Positions 33,781-43,990 of a DNA stretch of 64,000 bases are shown piece by piece. The DNA comes from Thelonectria olida (lineage: Eukaryota; Ascomycota; Sordariomycetes; Hypocreales; Nectriaceae), in the NCBI GenBank assembly GCA_020736575.1, contig JAGPYM010000033.1:124001-188000 (forward strand), written 5' to 3'. How positions within the stretch are numbered: the first letter of the stretch is position 1; each line of letters begins with the position of its first letter. A program made the position numbers and the translations under genes. The notes beneath the pieces are model-generated. The model was not told the origin of the DNA, did not search any database, and saw only the letters and a program-made list of their open reading frames with translations.

Positions 33781-35045
33781 GCCGCCTAAGGTAGAGTTTC
33801 GGGCAATTTCGACTGAACGACTCATGCGGCCCGCTGCAGAGTGCACACTTAAGTATCTGCACCTGGCACTCACTGTGATGGTGGCCTTCAGCGGCACACT
33901 TTGCGCATACCCGATTCTTGCTGCACGAGAATGCCTTATGACCGAGCTCTTGGCAGTTATAGCATTGTTCCGGTCCGGTTCTCCGTTCGAATACACTAGT
34001 ACACGCCGATTCACCTGCTACTATAAAGTAGCGTTCCTGCAAGAGTCTCCTGGCGTCGCTGTTTTTAGTAAGGTATACTACCATCGATCCATATACCTTG
34101 GGGTTGACCTTTCGACTCAACCAGGCCACTTTGGCAATCTGGACTTTATTCCCCTGGCTCAACGTTTCCATTGCTCCAGGGAGGGCCTTGAATTCCTGGT
34201 CAAAAACGGCCGTACGGTTCATGCTGTCAATTTTAACTGGGTATGTATAGTTGGTCTCGAAGGACTCTTGCACCTGGGGCCTTCCTGGCTTCGAGGATGG
34301 TCTTGATCTTTTGCATTTCTTCTTCGTTCCTACTAATGACCCTTAGGCGGTTGGCGTTCCGTCCATCTCTGGTCACTGCGACGCATCGCCAGTGGGGTTG
34401 GTCGCTCGACGTTTGCATTTCCTGCTCAATAGTCTTGCGGATCATTGTCGGTGTAGCATCTCCGATGTGATCCTCGGGCACTCTGGACGTGTCCACTGTG
34501 TAGAACACTGGTTCTGGAGTTGCCGATCTGGCCGTAGATGAAGATTGGTTAAACATGCTGACGGGTGTCATTCTGGCTGCGTCTGCGTATGTTCGGCCCG
34601 GCGATCGCGGTGCCTCGGCCTTGTTTAGTGTATCTAGCTGTAGTCGGGTCTGCTCTAGCTCACTGCAAACCTGGGTGAGCTGCTCTCGGACTTGCGATAG
34701 TTCTTGTGCCATCTGAGCCGTGGTCCTATTCATTTCCTCAGCCATGCGGTCCCTGAGCTTGGCAAACTCGAGCTGAAACTCCGCCTTCATCGATTCCATT
34801 CTCTTATTGAACTCCTGCTCTAGGAGTCGTTTCAGACCCTGGGTCGCCTCGATCATGCTACCAGCTGCCTTGGGCGTGGCCCGTTTCTTCGCTCGGGTAT
34901 GACTCAGAGCTCCCTCACTGCTTTCCTCTTCCTGCCATTCTATATCACCTTTTTGCTGCTCCGATTCCATTGCCCTCGTCGTTCTGGTTCTTTTACGCAG
35001 GGGACGATGATATCCCCCGCCCGGAACGTCCGGTTCGCCCTCCAT
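33773..35045 (-). pseudogene. LINE ORF1 (gag-like), frameshifted
   Basis: The frame from ATG 35045 encodes a hydrophilic N-terminus, a long coiled coil (MKAEFQLEFAKLRDRMAEEM, then MAQELSQVREQLTQVCSELE) and an RNA-binding-like region ending at LRDQLYIPS. The protein then continues in another frame from about 34270: KIDSMNRTAVF, YGSMVVYLTK, and three CCHC zinc knuckles ([43 protein letters not shown]). The shift at about 34235 is one base. It either inactivates ORF1 in this copy or is a programmed shift. The ORF1 stop overlaps the ORF2 start. Confidence 0.8.
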
Positions 35046-35405
35046 GACGGTGATGACGTCTGAAGCGGGGTTCGCAACAATAAATAGGGATGGATGGTCC
35101 TTGCCTCCTTGGCGAGAGCGACATCACTCTTTACATCCATCTCAGGCCTGAATAATACTCCAATATGTCCTACCTTGATTCTATTGAGCGGCAACTTGTG
35201 GAGAAATGTCAGATATTGAGGTGAATTGTATGTTGTTCATCTTGTTCTGTCTGTGCTCTTTTCTTGAGGGTTCAAGGCAGGCCATATATATGCCTTTTCT
35301 ATGTTATAGGGAAACAACTAGAAGTTGCTTGCTAATCCTGTGGCAATGGTGGCAACTTTCATCTTTAATAGCGATATTCCTATCAGCCTTTCCACCTCTT
35401 TCTAG

Positions 35406-35688
35406 GGGGTTCCTTTGCCGCTCTTCAACAAGAAATATGGGTACATCCTCATTCCAGATCTCTCAGAACCATCTACTTTTTTGGGAATGCTGCCTGGTAA
35501 GAAATACCGAGTGAGCTGGGCCAGTCCTAACTTTCTGACGGAATATCTTAGAATTCGAGAAACCAACTGGCGAAGAAATCCTTGTGTATATGGAAGACTG
35601 GGTCAAGTTTGGTGGTTCCCAAACTGTCATGGATGAGCTGAAGCAACTCGGATGGCTCAAGTTCCCTATGGAAAAGAAAGTTAAATGA
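35406..35688 (+). pseudogene. 3' end of an unknown gene
   Basis: Two exons can be read: 35406-35496 after a TTTCTAG acceptor, then a 55-bp GTAAGA...CTTAG intron with TCCTAAC, then 35552-35688. The joined frame gives KKYGYILIPDLSEPS, EFEKPTGEEILVYMEDW and VKFGGSQTVMDELKQLGW, with TGA at 35686-35688. The splice sites and clean frame argue for a real gene, but I do not recognise the family. The 5' part is missing, probably cut off by the LINE insertion whose 5' end lies about 200 bp upstream. Confidence 0.5.
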
Positions 35689-36021
35689 GATATCGGTCTC
35701 CGCCCCCACAGAAATTCGCTAGTATGGTGGTGTGAGGACTAGCCCGATGACCGGTCTGACCTCTTGTCTTGACCTTGCTGGGGTGACATTGCACAATCTG
35801 GAGGTGTAATATGCGTTAGGTCACATGTTGGATGCGCACCGTTTTGCAGACTGAAATAACGAATAATGCATCTGCTCATAGATTTTTTTCTTGTTAGAAA
35901 ACATCTCCTCTCTTTATATGCTTGCCCGCCCTTGGTCTATCCCCCCCACCGGCGCGTGGTCTTGTTACCTCGCCATTTCTACTTTATTGGGTGCCTTTCC
36001 AAGTGATAACAGTTAATCGCG

Positions 36022-37072
36022 ATGGTATTTCCTTCGCTTCTATCTAGCGGAGAGGTGAAGGATATTGGGGGATCGAAACTCGAATCGTTAATCCGTCCCA
36101 ACCTAGTCCAAACCATCCAGTCCGGCCAGGACATCCCGAAAGAGGTGTTTTATATACGGGGGCCTTGGGATGAGGTCAGCATGGAATCCTATAAAACAAG
36201 CAGCGAAGAATGCATCTTTAAGCAGAATGCGTCGAAGCTTATAGCAAAGGCACACGGACAGGAGTGTCTCGTAATCTTTGATCTTGAGGCTGGGTAAGTT
36301 GCTCTGATTCAAAGAACGCTCCAGCGGCTCCACTGACTAGACTAGGATTCTCAAGAAGGCGAAGATTCTTTTAGATGTTCTCGAGACGATGGAGACGTCC
36401 TGCCATTACTTCCCTGTCGACATAAACCTCGAGTCTTTGAAGAAGCAGATACCGAAACTTGACCGAAGCTATAAATACATTCGGTGCGCCGGACTCTGGG
36501 GGACTTTTGACGATGCGCTTGGTGTTGCCACGGATATCTCGAAAGAAAAACCGACTATTTCTCATGCTTGCTCGTTCGGGTCTACCTTATCCAATTCTCC
36601 GAGGGCCGATGCCATCAATAACTCTAGGGCTTGGGGTAGTGTCGCCGTTTCTCTACGTATCGTCTAGGACGGACAAGGCGACGTCGAGAACATCGAAGGT
36701 CTCTATCACACAAACTCTTTCAACCGGTTGCTAGACTGCGGGTTTATGACAGCAGATGACATCCTTAATAGGCCTGTTTTCAACGATCCGATGTGGTCAA
36801 GACAATGTGCTGTGGATGTCCGGCCTAGCCGCCACACATTCCACGTCATGGCTAGAAAGCCGACAGGAGATATTCCACAGTCTTTCAAAACCTTTACATC
36901 CTTCAAGTACACAAAGGCTGAGGTCCGTGAAATGGCATCTGAAGCTGACTTGACCGTGGTGGAGACTTATGGTGATCTGGATACTAAGATGCGTAAGTAA
37001 CGCCGGGCAATCGGTCGGCGCATGCTGACAACTATAGGACTGTATGATTTTGTGGGTTCCAAGGCCGTTTAA
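36022..37072 (+). pseudogene. EgtD/EasF-like SAM methyltransferase (copy 2, one nonsense codon)
   Basis: Three exons (36022-36293, 36346-36992, 37038-37072) with 52- and 45-bp introns encode about 317 residues, close to the family size. Landmarks of the histidine-specific methyltransferase family (Methyltransf_33: EgtD, Egt1, and EasF of ergot alkaloid synthesis) are LVIFDLEAGILKKAKILLD (SAM-binding), YKYIRCAGLWGTFDDAL, SFGSTLSNSPR and the C-terminal LYDFVGSKAV. An in-frame TAG at 36665-36667 interrupts it. The duplicate at 4779-5326 has CAG (Gln) there, so this is a C-to-T change. Such enzymes N-methylate amino-acid-derived amines. The substrate here is unknown. Only the 3' part lies in the duplicated arm. 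Confidence 0.75.
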
Positions 37073-37488
37073 TTTTTCAGCTGGAGCAGTGGGGTGCTTT
37101 TCTTCTTACATGCGTGCATTAGTTGCTAGTGATCAATAATTTCAGCCGCCAACACCCTTTCGTCAAGCTATGAGGGCTGTAGGGCATACCTGGATAAAGC
37201 TACATGACCCTCACTGTATCTCAGGTAACAAACAAGGATCAGAGGCGTGACGTCTTAACTAGGACATTAAGTTGCAGGGGTAGCCTGTACTCGGCTGACC
37301 CATAAATGACCAAGAACCATCTACTGAATTATCTTGCCCGGCCATCCCCTCTCTCCTTACTCTCACATATCCCCTTTCTAACCTTCATATTGCTAACCTT
37401 CCTTACTATTAAACCATTATTGACGCTGATACATCTTGGTTGTCTCCTGTAACCAACCTTCCCTTTTTCATTCGACAGGGCCATCGCC

Positions 37489-38519
37489 ATGCATTGGCAA
37501 CTTGCTGAAACTGATATGGCTCGCCGAGCTATTAGAGTTCTTTTCCCTCTCGCTTCTGTCAATATCGATGACAACTCCAACCACCAAAACCCTCCCTCTC
37601 CCAGTCACGCTTACTCGCAGTATCAGGGCAGCTTTCCTCGACATTTGCGAGCCACCTCCCCACAAGCTATCTACAGCCGACCCTCACCCGTAGCAGGTGA
37701 TTCTAGCGACATCGTCTCTCACTACGAGGAGAGTCGTCCTCCACTTCCTCAATCAATGAGGTCCGATCCTCACGAAGTTTACTATATGCCGGGCTACGGA
37801 CTGGCTTTGATTCAGGGCCAGCCGCCCCCAAGAGAGGGTCTGCTGCCTGGATTTGACGAGCTCACCGCTGGCGCGATTCCACAAAAAACTGCCCCTCCAC
37901 CCGCCAAGATGTCTTTACTTCCGGCAATCGGCCCTTCACTTCACCCGGATTCTGGCTTCTCATTGCAAACGGGGAGGTATACAGGAGCTTTGCCGCCTAT
38001 CCGCCATGTATGATACCTCCAGGCTAGTATGCTGCCCGTGATCGATTAACCCAAATCTAGGCCCTCCCTGAGATTTTCCAACAAACCGCGAGGCTTTCTT
38101 ACATCCCAGAGCGAACTTCTTTCTCACAATATTCCCCAGGCCATCTCAGTCTAAGAACTCTAGGCTTGCAAGGGCATGTGCCTCCTGCCTCCGAGCCAGC
38201 CGAACACCAAAGTGGCCTCGTCGAAAAGGAGATAACACGGCCGTGCAAATAGAGAAATAATAACAGAAAAGGCCCATGCGAGAGGTGTGGCACAATTAGC
38301 ATATGTCAATGGAGGAGAGGTCCCAGCGGTGAGAGATACTGCAATACATGTGGCTTGTCTTGGAGACGGAAAAATCCTATTGCAAGAGGCCCATGCGAGA
38401 GGTGCGGCACATATCAATGGAGGACTGGTCCCAAGGGTGAGAGGTTCTGCAATACATGTTACTCGTCTGAGAGGAGAAAGAAGAGAAGAGAAGCCGACTT
38501 GGCTGCTGGACGGGAGTGA
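37489..38519 (+). pseudogene. GATA zinc finger protein with duplicated finger (copy 2, Myb part lost)
   Basis: The frame starts MHWQLAETDMARRAIRVLF and runs through a Pro/Ser-rich region to GALPPIRH. A GTATGA...ATCTAG intron (about 38007-38060) leads to ALPEIFQQTARLS and on to the zinc-finger region. Here the finger is doubled: finger 1 is C-x2-C-x17-C-x2-C (CERCGT, WRRGPSGERYCNTC) and finger 2 is C-x2-C-x14-C-x2-C, three residues short. A basic tail ends at TGA 38517-38519. A TAG at 38250-38252 just before finger 1 is shared with copy 1, so it could sit in an unrecognised intron. The N-terminal Myb region present in copy 1 is deleted here. It is probably non-functional or strongly altered. 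Confidence 0.65.
38271..38495 (+). repeat. 117-bp in-frame tandem duplication of a GATA finger
   Basis: Units begin with GGCCCATGCGAGAGGTG at 38271 and 38388, 117 bp (39 codons) apart. Copy 1 of the gene has a single unit. The second unit lacks 9 bp inside the finger, which shortens the loop from 17 to 14 residues. Confidence 0.85.
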
Positions 38520-39488
38520 CTTCGATGCAAATCGACTTGATTTCGTATGAGCAGAGGACTGGGGGCTTTCTGTCTGTTGATTGACGACGTGGTTGGTTGA
38601 TCTAGGAGGACGCCTACCTTTTGCCACTAACACTCCTCTGTACCACTTTTTTCTTACCTTAAGTAACGTTAAATAATTCTTTTTTTTTCTGTCCCTTCTA
38701 CTTATGTATCTTGTTATTTTAACTCCCTTGCTTGTCGACCATGATGTGACATCTCCTAGTGGTTTCGCCTGTAATGAAACTTCTTTCAGTAGTTATGCAC
38801 CTCGGGCTTCGTGGTCGGCGGATTGAGGTGCTAGTCCAGACGGGATCCACGAAAGGGGAAGTGCCCTGATGACTGCTTAAGCCACCTGATTTCTAATCTC
38901 ACCTTACAGCCTTTAGGAGAGAGGGTATGTAGTTACTCTACCTGACCAGACCGAGTTCACTGAGCAGAACGAGACGACTCCATGGCTACGACATACTGGC
39001 GAGGGCTCTTATATATTTGTATATAAACTGAATGTTTGACGAGTCAGTTAATGGCTATGACTGCGGATTATAATATTTTCAATTATTTCCGCCAGCGACG
39101 GTTTGACTCCCTCTTGAGACCTTTTTAACCGCCACTTAGTGTTAAACTCCGGTCTGAGACTGACTATTCCCCCCCCCCTCTGTTTATTTTCTTTCGTTTT
39201 GCTAATGGGTTATTCTGATGTACACTTTGACAGTACGAAAATAACAATTATAGGACTGTATCTAATGAGATCTCTCGTCCATGGAATTCCTCACGGTCAA
39301 AATAGAACACGTCAAACTGCCATTGATGATCACTACGTTATATTAAAACCTTCGTGTTGCATTCTCTCATGGTCTCGTTAACCCAGTAGACTCTAGTTTC
39401 AGACAGTATCTATCAGGCGTTTGACTTTCTTCCAGCACACCAAGTACCATGTTGTAAGCGCTCTGGAGAGATCCGTGCTTCCCGTGCA
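38520..39488. other. Duplicated intergenic DNA
   Basis: Reverse match of 2045-3004 between the 3' ends of the GATA gene and the small unknown gene. It contains T- and C-rich runs near 38680 and 39170. No gene. Confidence 0.6.
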
Positions 39489-40001
39489 TCAACTCTTGGG
39501 CCTTTCGTTTTGATACGAACATCTCGCGACCTTGGTCAACTCCCAGCTAACATCAGCTAGAAACTCCTCCGCATTATCAGGTGTCATGTAACTATCATAG
39601 TGGGCGATAAAAGGTTCGTCCACAGAGTGCAGTCGTTTACGCTTGCGAGGCCAATCAAAGCCAAGTGTTTCAACTTTGTGCCGTTCCCAGTCATCCGCTC
39701 TTGATATTGGTCTACCACGCGGAGAGGAAGGTACGCTATCGTCGTCTGACAATGAATCATCTGTTGACCCAGAAACGTGCTGCTCTTCCCCCGGCTGTGT
39801 ATCTCGAGCCCGCTTAGACGGATCACCTGAAGTATTTTGACCAGCCTGGCTGTCTGGGTTTCGCGACTGAGAAGGTGACTCTAACACACTTGGACTTGAT
39901 AATTTGGCTAGCTTGGTTCGTATGTCGAGTGGTGTATCCTTGCCAGATGTCGCTGCACATGCCCGAGATAGCACACTGGCGAGCTGCCGCAAGACACGAA
40001 T
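39489..40001 (-). CDS. Unknown protein, duplicated gene copy 2
   Basis: The reverse-strand twin of 1532-2044, open over about 168 codons. Differences from copy 1 are scattered single substitutions, many of them conservative, and the frame is kept throughout. It keeps the basic run PRKRKR and the acidic C-terminal region (DNAEEFLADVSWEL). There is no ATG at the start of the shared part, so the N-terminal exon was probably left outside the duplication. The function is unknown. Confidence 0.4.
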   Translation of the reverse strand: MRVLRQLASVLSRACAATSGKDTPLDIRTKLAKLSSPSVLESPSQSRNPDSQAGQNTSGDPSKRARDTQPGEEQHVSGSTDDSLSDDDSVPSSPRGRPISRADDWERHKVETLGFDWPRKRKRLHSVDEPFIAHYDSYMTPDNAEEFLADVSWELTKVARCSYQNERPKS

Positions 40002-40288
40002 TTGCCACCATTATGACATAATCCCTGAAAGACTGGAGTCAAAGCCCCTTTTACCTTGCATAGTGGCCGTGCTGTGTGTCGCCAGGGGGAGGGGCGATGG
40101 GGGTGTTGGTTTCGTCGAAGAAGGCGTGGAGCGCAGAGTATGCCTTACCATCAGCAGCTCTCGCCCTTGACTTGTTGCACTGACAATCTTTGAGTGCAAT
40201 TATAAAGCCTATGAATTTTCCAGCTGTCCCGAACACTCAACAGCGCTCTCTCAAACCTTTCACTTGACACTCTCCAACGATTGATAAA

Positions 40289-40862
40289 ATGAACACTCAA
40301 CAGCGTATTGTTTCTACCATGCCTCTTTCCAAGGAACTCTTGGGGGAGTCATTCGTCGATGAAGAGGAATTGGCGGCTAAAATTCTCCATGGCGTTCAGG
40401 AAAGAGAGGGCGCAGATGCCTCCGACACAAGGCTGAAGACCAGAAAGAGACGAAGAGGGAAGGAGGAGGGGCCGACAGGTACGAGAACCCCTTTAGCCTG
40501 TAGTGATGAACCTAATATGTCTGGCAGTGAAGCGTTTGAAAGAAGGATCCTTTGACTCGCTACCTACGCCATGGAAGACATGCTACTATGACAAAGGGCT
40601 ATTGAGAATTAAACGGAAAGAGAGACTTGTTCGAGAGGAGAAGTACAAGATTTCTTTTGACACTTCCTTACAGTCATTTGATGGCATTAAACACCGAATG
40701 CTCAGCAACGGATGGAATTTGGAATACGCCTCTATCAGCAACTCTAATGATCTCCTCGTAAAGGGTTGCATTGAGGTCCCATCAGAGTTTGGACACAGCT
40801 TTCCTGACATTCTAAAAGAATTGAAGGAGATAATTGCGGACGAGAGAGAAATTGATTCTTAG
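40289..40862 (+). CDS. Unknown small protein, two exons
   Basis: ATG at 40289. Exon 1 (40289-40478) encodes an acidic then basic segment (KTRKRRRGKEE, a possible nuclear signal). A 49-bp GTACGA...GGCAG intron (40479-40527) with CTAAT leads to exon 2 (40528-40862). That gives VKRLKEGSFDSLPTPWK and ISFDTSLQSFDGIKHRML, and ends DEREIDS before TAG. The frame is clean at about 174 residues. I do not recognise a domain. The phrase GAACACTCAACAGCG occurs both at the start and about 60 bp upstream. It lies just outside the duplicated arm and upstream of a LINE insertion. Confidence 0.6.
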
Positions 40863-40962
40863 GATAGAATGAATTGGGCAGGCAGGGAGAGCGTCGACGT
40901 TGAGCCGTAAACGTGGGCATCTTGACAAGCACGTCAGTTCACAGTATATACCTGTACTGTAC

Positions 40963-43386
40963 AATACAATACAATTTATTACGCCCGGCGGCTTGTTTTG
41001 GCCGAAAGGGCACTGGTTACTAATGCATACGTACACTGCCTAATTTTCGTCCTCGTCTCCTCAAGCCCATGCTGTGCCACACACTGCCCAAATTGTGTCT
41101 GCATTTCTTCAAGCCCATACTGTACTTTATCTTGTATCGTCCGAATTGTAACCCGTCTCCTGAAGCCCATACTGCGTCTGTTCCCTAACTGTGCATTCCA
41201 TTCTGCTCCGTTACTCTCTGCGGATTCCCGTGGTTTAGTAGCGTTGCCAGCGAACTAGCTTGAAGGCTATTCTTCAAGTGTTCAGTGTCCTATCTACGGC
41301 GGCTGAAGCGATGTCCGCTTGATGACACGGGGTGTTTGATATAGGGTGTGAGTAGGTTAGTGAGAATGAGTAGGTGAAGATTCGCAATCTGCCTTCAATA
41401 TTGTGTGTCGAGTCGACCTGTTGCTATTGCAAATCGTATCGTTGCATGGACTGCTTGCATATTTGGTGCCCATTTCGCGTTATCTGTTGGTGACTTCCCT
41501 CCTAGGAAGAACGAGAGATTTCCTCTTAGTGTCTTGGTGCACTGCAGCATTTCGGTTCGGTGCGCCGTCCATGTTCTGCATCGGAAGAGAAAATGCTCGA
41601 CTGTCTCTGCCGCTTGTCCACACGCGCATTGCTGCGATGCTGCTACTCTGATCCGAGAGAGATACCCATTCAATCTGGCCATGCCGGTCCTGAGCTGTGC
41701 TAGCACGCTGGCTTCTCTTCGTGATAAGCCATCGTATAGTAGTCGAGTGTGCTTGCCTGGGAGTGCAGCATCAACCTTCTTCGAAAACTTCCCGACATTG
41801 TCTGGTAGGTGTTTGTTAGTACGCTGACTCATTCGAGCCATGTTAAGGGTCGTCGATCGCATTCTAGGGAACTTCAGGGCCGGGATGGCACCGTCTCGGG
41901 TTGCACCCCGCGCCTCTTCTTTAGCAATCTTCAGGAGCTTGTGTTCAGCACTGGTGGGCATCCATATGACAGCCACCACATTACCCTTGTCTTTCAATGT
42001 ATCGATGGAGTCATATATGCACCTAACATACTCTTGACCGGATTGCTGGCGAGGATTTCGGATCGTGAGCACAGCGGCCCTGTTGCTCGCCAACAGGGCC
42101 ACACTTCGGTATTTGAGGTCGGGTAAGTGTCTCAATGCGTACGCTGCCGCTGCCAGTTCTCCGGAGAACGGGTTCTGTTCTGTTCTCATACCAAGTGTGA
42201 AGGAGAACCGCTCAAGCTTCGGCCCTCCTCGCACCGATACAGGGACCTCGATGACCCCGCCGACTCCAACTACCCCGTTCCGCGCTGAGCTGCTCACTGC
42301 GACGCGGACTGCCCAGCCTAGATCTGCTTGTGTCGTCCCCGAGTTGTCTCCATCAACCACTATGGCTTGCGCTCGTTCTGCCCAGGGTGCTAATGTGAAC
42401 GGATTGATCGTTTCTAGTTCCTCCACTGGAATCTCATTAAGTGCCACTGCCACCTCGTAAAATGGCGAACGGTTATATCTTCTGAACTTTCGGATGCGAG
42501 ATGTGACGTTGCGAAGTGGGTTGGTCGCTGGCAGCGTGTGGAGGTCAGTCCACATCTTGATTGCCCGTCTCCAGAAACGCTCATGTGCACTGGCGATGTG
42601 TGCCTCTGCTTCTGCTACGCTTGTCGCCACCGTGAGGAACGTCCCCACGATCACTTGCGCTCCAATCCTCTGGACCCGGTTGATAGGGCTGGCCCTTCTA
42701 TACTTGCATGCGTGCATCCAGACATTCGAGGCGTAATCCACCACTGGGGCCACCATGGTTGTGAACAGTTGTCTTGCTGTCGCTGGAATAAGGCCCCTGA
42801 GCCTTTGTAGTTCCATGACTGCTTGTAAGCCCTTGCTTGCTGCCCGTGCAATATGTTCTTTGTATTTAAGGCCAGAATCCATGATCATTCCGAGAACCTT
42901 GACCTGGGTTTTGGGTCGAATAAGCTGTCCCCTGATCGCGAAAGGCTCCGAGTCGGACTTGTACGCTTTCCGAGTGAAGTGTATAATTGCCGTCTTTTCT
43001 GCCTCGAAGGTCGCGCCACTTCTCCTTTCCCAGTCCAGCGCTTTCTTGATGATCTCTTTGATCCCGCGGCGGTTGCTTTCTGCTGTTGGGCCTGTTACCC
43101 ACGCCGTGAAATCATCCACAAAGGCTATCGCTCCCCCGTAGCAATCGATGCGCTGCTGTACGAGGTCTGCATTGAAGAAAAGAAACAGAATCGGAGACAG
43201 AGGAGAGCCTTGTGGCAGCCCTGCTTGTGGCAAACTCCGCATCTCGGATGACTGTCCGTTGACTTGAATAGTCGATGTGCGATTCGAGCAAAAGGCTTCA
43301 ATCCAGCGAAGCAGGTCCTCTGGGATGCCTCTTGCTCTCAGTCGTTGGACGAGTCTCTCTTTGCACACTCCGTTGTATGCCCCTTT
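40963..43386 (-). mobile_element. Tad1-type LINE, copy 3 (5'-truncated)
   Basis: A 2.4-kb insertion, flanked by the perfect 12-bp target duplication CCTGTACTGTAC at 40951-40962 and 43387-43398. The 3' end is GCCGGGCGTAATAAAT plus a (TTGTA)n tail at the left. The right end is an abrupt 5' truncation within the reverse transcriptase. This is the expected product of target-primed reverse transcription that stopped early. Sequence divergence from copies 1 and 2 shows that it is a different, older or sister subfamily. Confidence 0.9.
41395..43386 (-). pseudogene. LINE ORF2, C-terminal two thirds of RT and RNase H
   Basis: An open frame of more than 660 codons from the truncation point. It begins at [12 protein letters not shown] in the palm of the reverse transcriptase and keeps [43 protein letters not shown] and the C-terminal [17 protein letters not shown]. 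There is no stop or frameshift, so decay since insertion is slight. The endonuclease and RT fingers are missing, so it cannot retrotranspose by itself. Confidence 0.85.
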
Positions 43387-43402
43387 CCTGTACTGTACAC
43401 TA

Positions 43403-43988
43403 GGGTGCGGGTCCAGCGTCAGTAATCCATCATTGCAATTTTGCCAAAAATGGCCAAAAATGGACCGAGCGTGGCGCATGCACAGTGCGTAGCTAGTGCG
43501 AATATGACCCCTGCCCTCTTCCAGCAATAACAGCGTTTGAGTGTCTCGGTATTCGGACATTAACAACCCGGGCTGCGAGCGATTTCTGGCCACCTACCCC
43601 TTGAAAGACCATCCTTGAATTATCCCAGAGTCCATTTCTAACCGAAGTCTACGTTCGCTTAACGATCATGCATACGCACCCCATTACTGTACATAATTGA
43701 TGATTGTTTGTGTGATTGCCAATGGGGTACAAAAACTTCGGTCAGAAATGGACTCTGGGATAATTACGGATGATCCTCCAAAGGTAGGCAGTCAGAAGTT
43801 GCTCAGCCCGGGTTGTTAATGCCCCAAGGCCAAGGCACTCAAATGCTGTTATTGTCAGCAGATGACCGGGGGGGCATATTCGCACTAGCCGCACACTGTG
43901 CATGCGCCACAGTTAATCCATATTTAGCCATTTTTGGCCATTTTTTACAAAATTCCAATGATAGATTACTGACGCTAGACCCGCACCC
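43403..43988. mobile_element. Foldback-type MITE (586 bp, TA target)
   Basis: Long, imperfect terminal inverted repeats of about 230 bp: GGGTGCGGGTCCAGCGTCAG at the left pairs with CTGACGCTAGACCCGCACCC at the right. The inner arms carry AAAAATGGCCAAAAATGG and AATGGACTCTGGGATAAT. Flanks are TA (43401-43402 and 43989-43990). The transcript would fold into a long hairpin. It sits four bases from the LINE target duplication. Confidence 0.8.
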
Positions 43989-43990
43989 TA

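Larger units (their letters stand above)
29681..35200 (-). mobile_element. Tad1-type LINE retrotransposon, copy 1 (near full length)
   Basis: The element reads right to left. The 3' end is GCCGCCGGGCGTAATAAAT followed by a (TTGTA)n tail at about 29681-29705. It carries both open reading frames of a Tad1-clade LINE: ORF1 (33773-35045) and ORF2 (30022-33780). The 5' end is only approximate (35100-35200) because no target duplication could be matched. Copy 2 (62116 onwards) is nearly identical, and copy 3 (40963-43386) is a diverged relative. All three lie in the same orientation. Confidence 0.9.
36499..40001. repeat. Inverted segmental duplication, arm 2
   Basis: Reverse-orientation match of 1532-5326. 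It covers the last two thirds of the methyltransferase gene, the Myb/GATA gene, the intergenic DNA and the small unknown gene. Arm 2 lacks the Myb-encoding exon region: TTCGACAG is joined directly to GGCCATCGCCATG at about 37478, where arm 1 has roughly 480 bp more. It has gained an in-frame 117-bp tandem duplication around the GATA finger. Confidence 0.9.

Noticed and set aside
29964..35045. Long plus-strand open stretches opposite the LINE (for example 32270-32970, 33779-34306)
   Set aside because: They are antisense shadows of LINE ORF1 and ORF2, which carry all the catalytic motifs.
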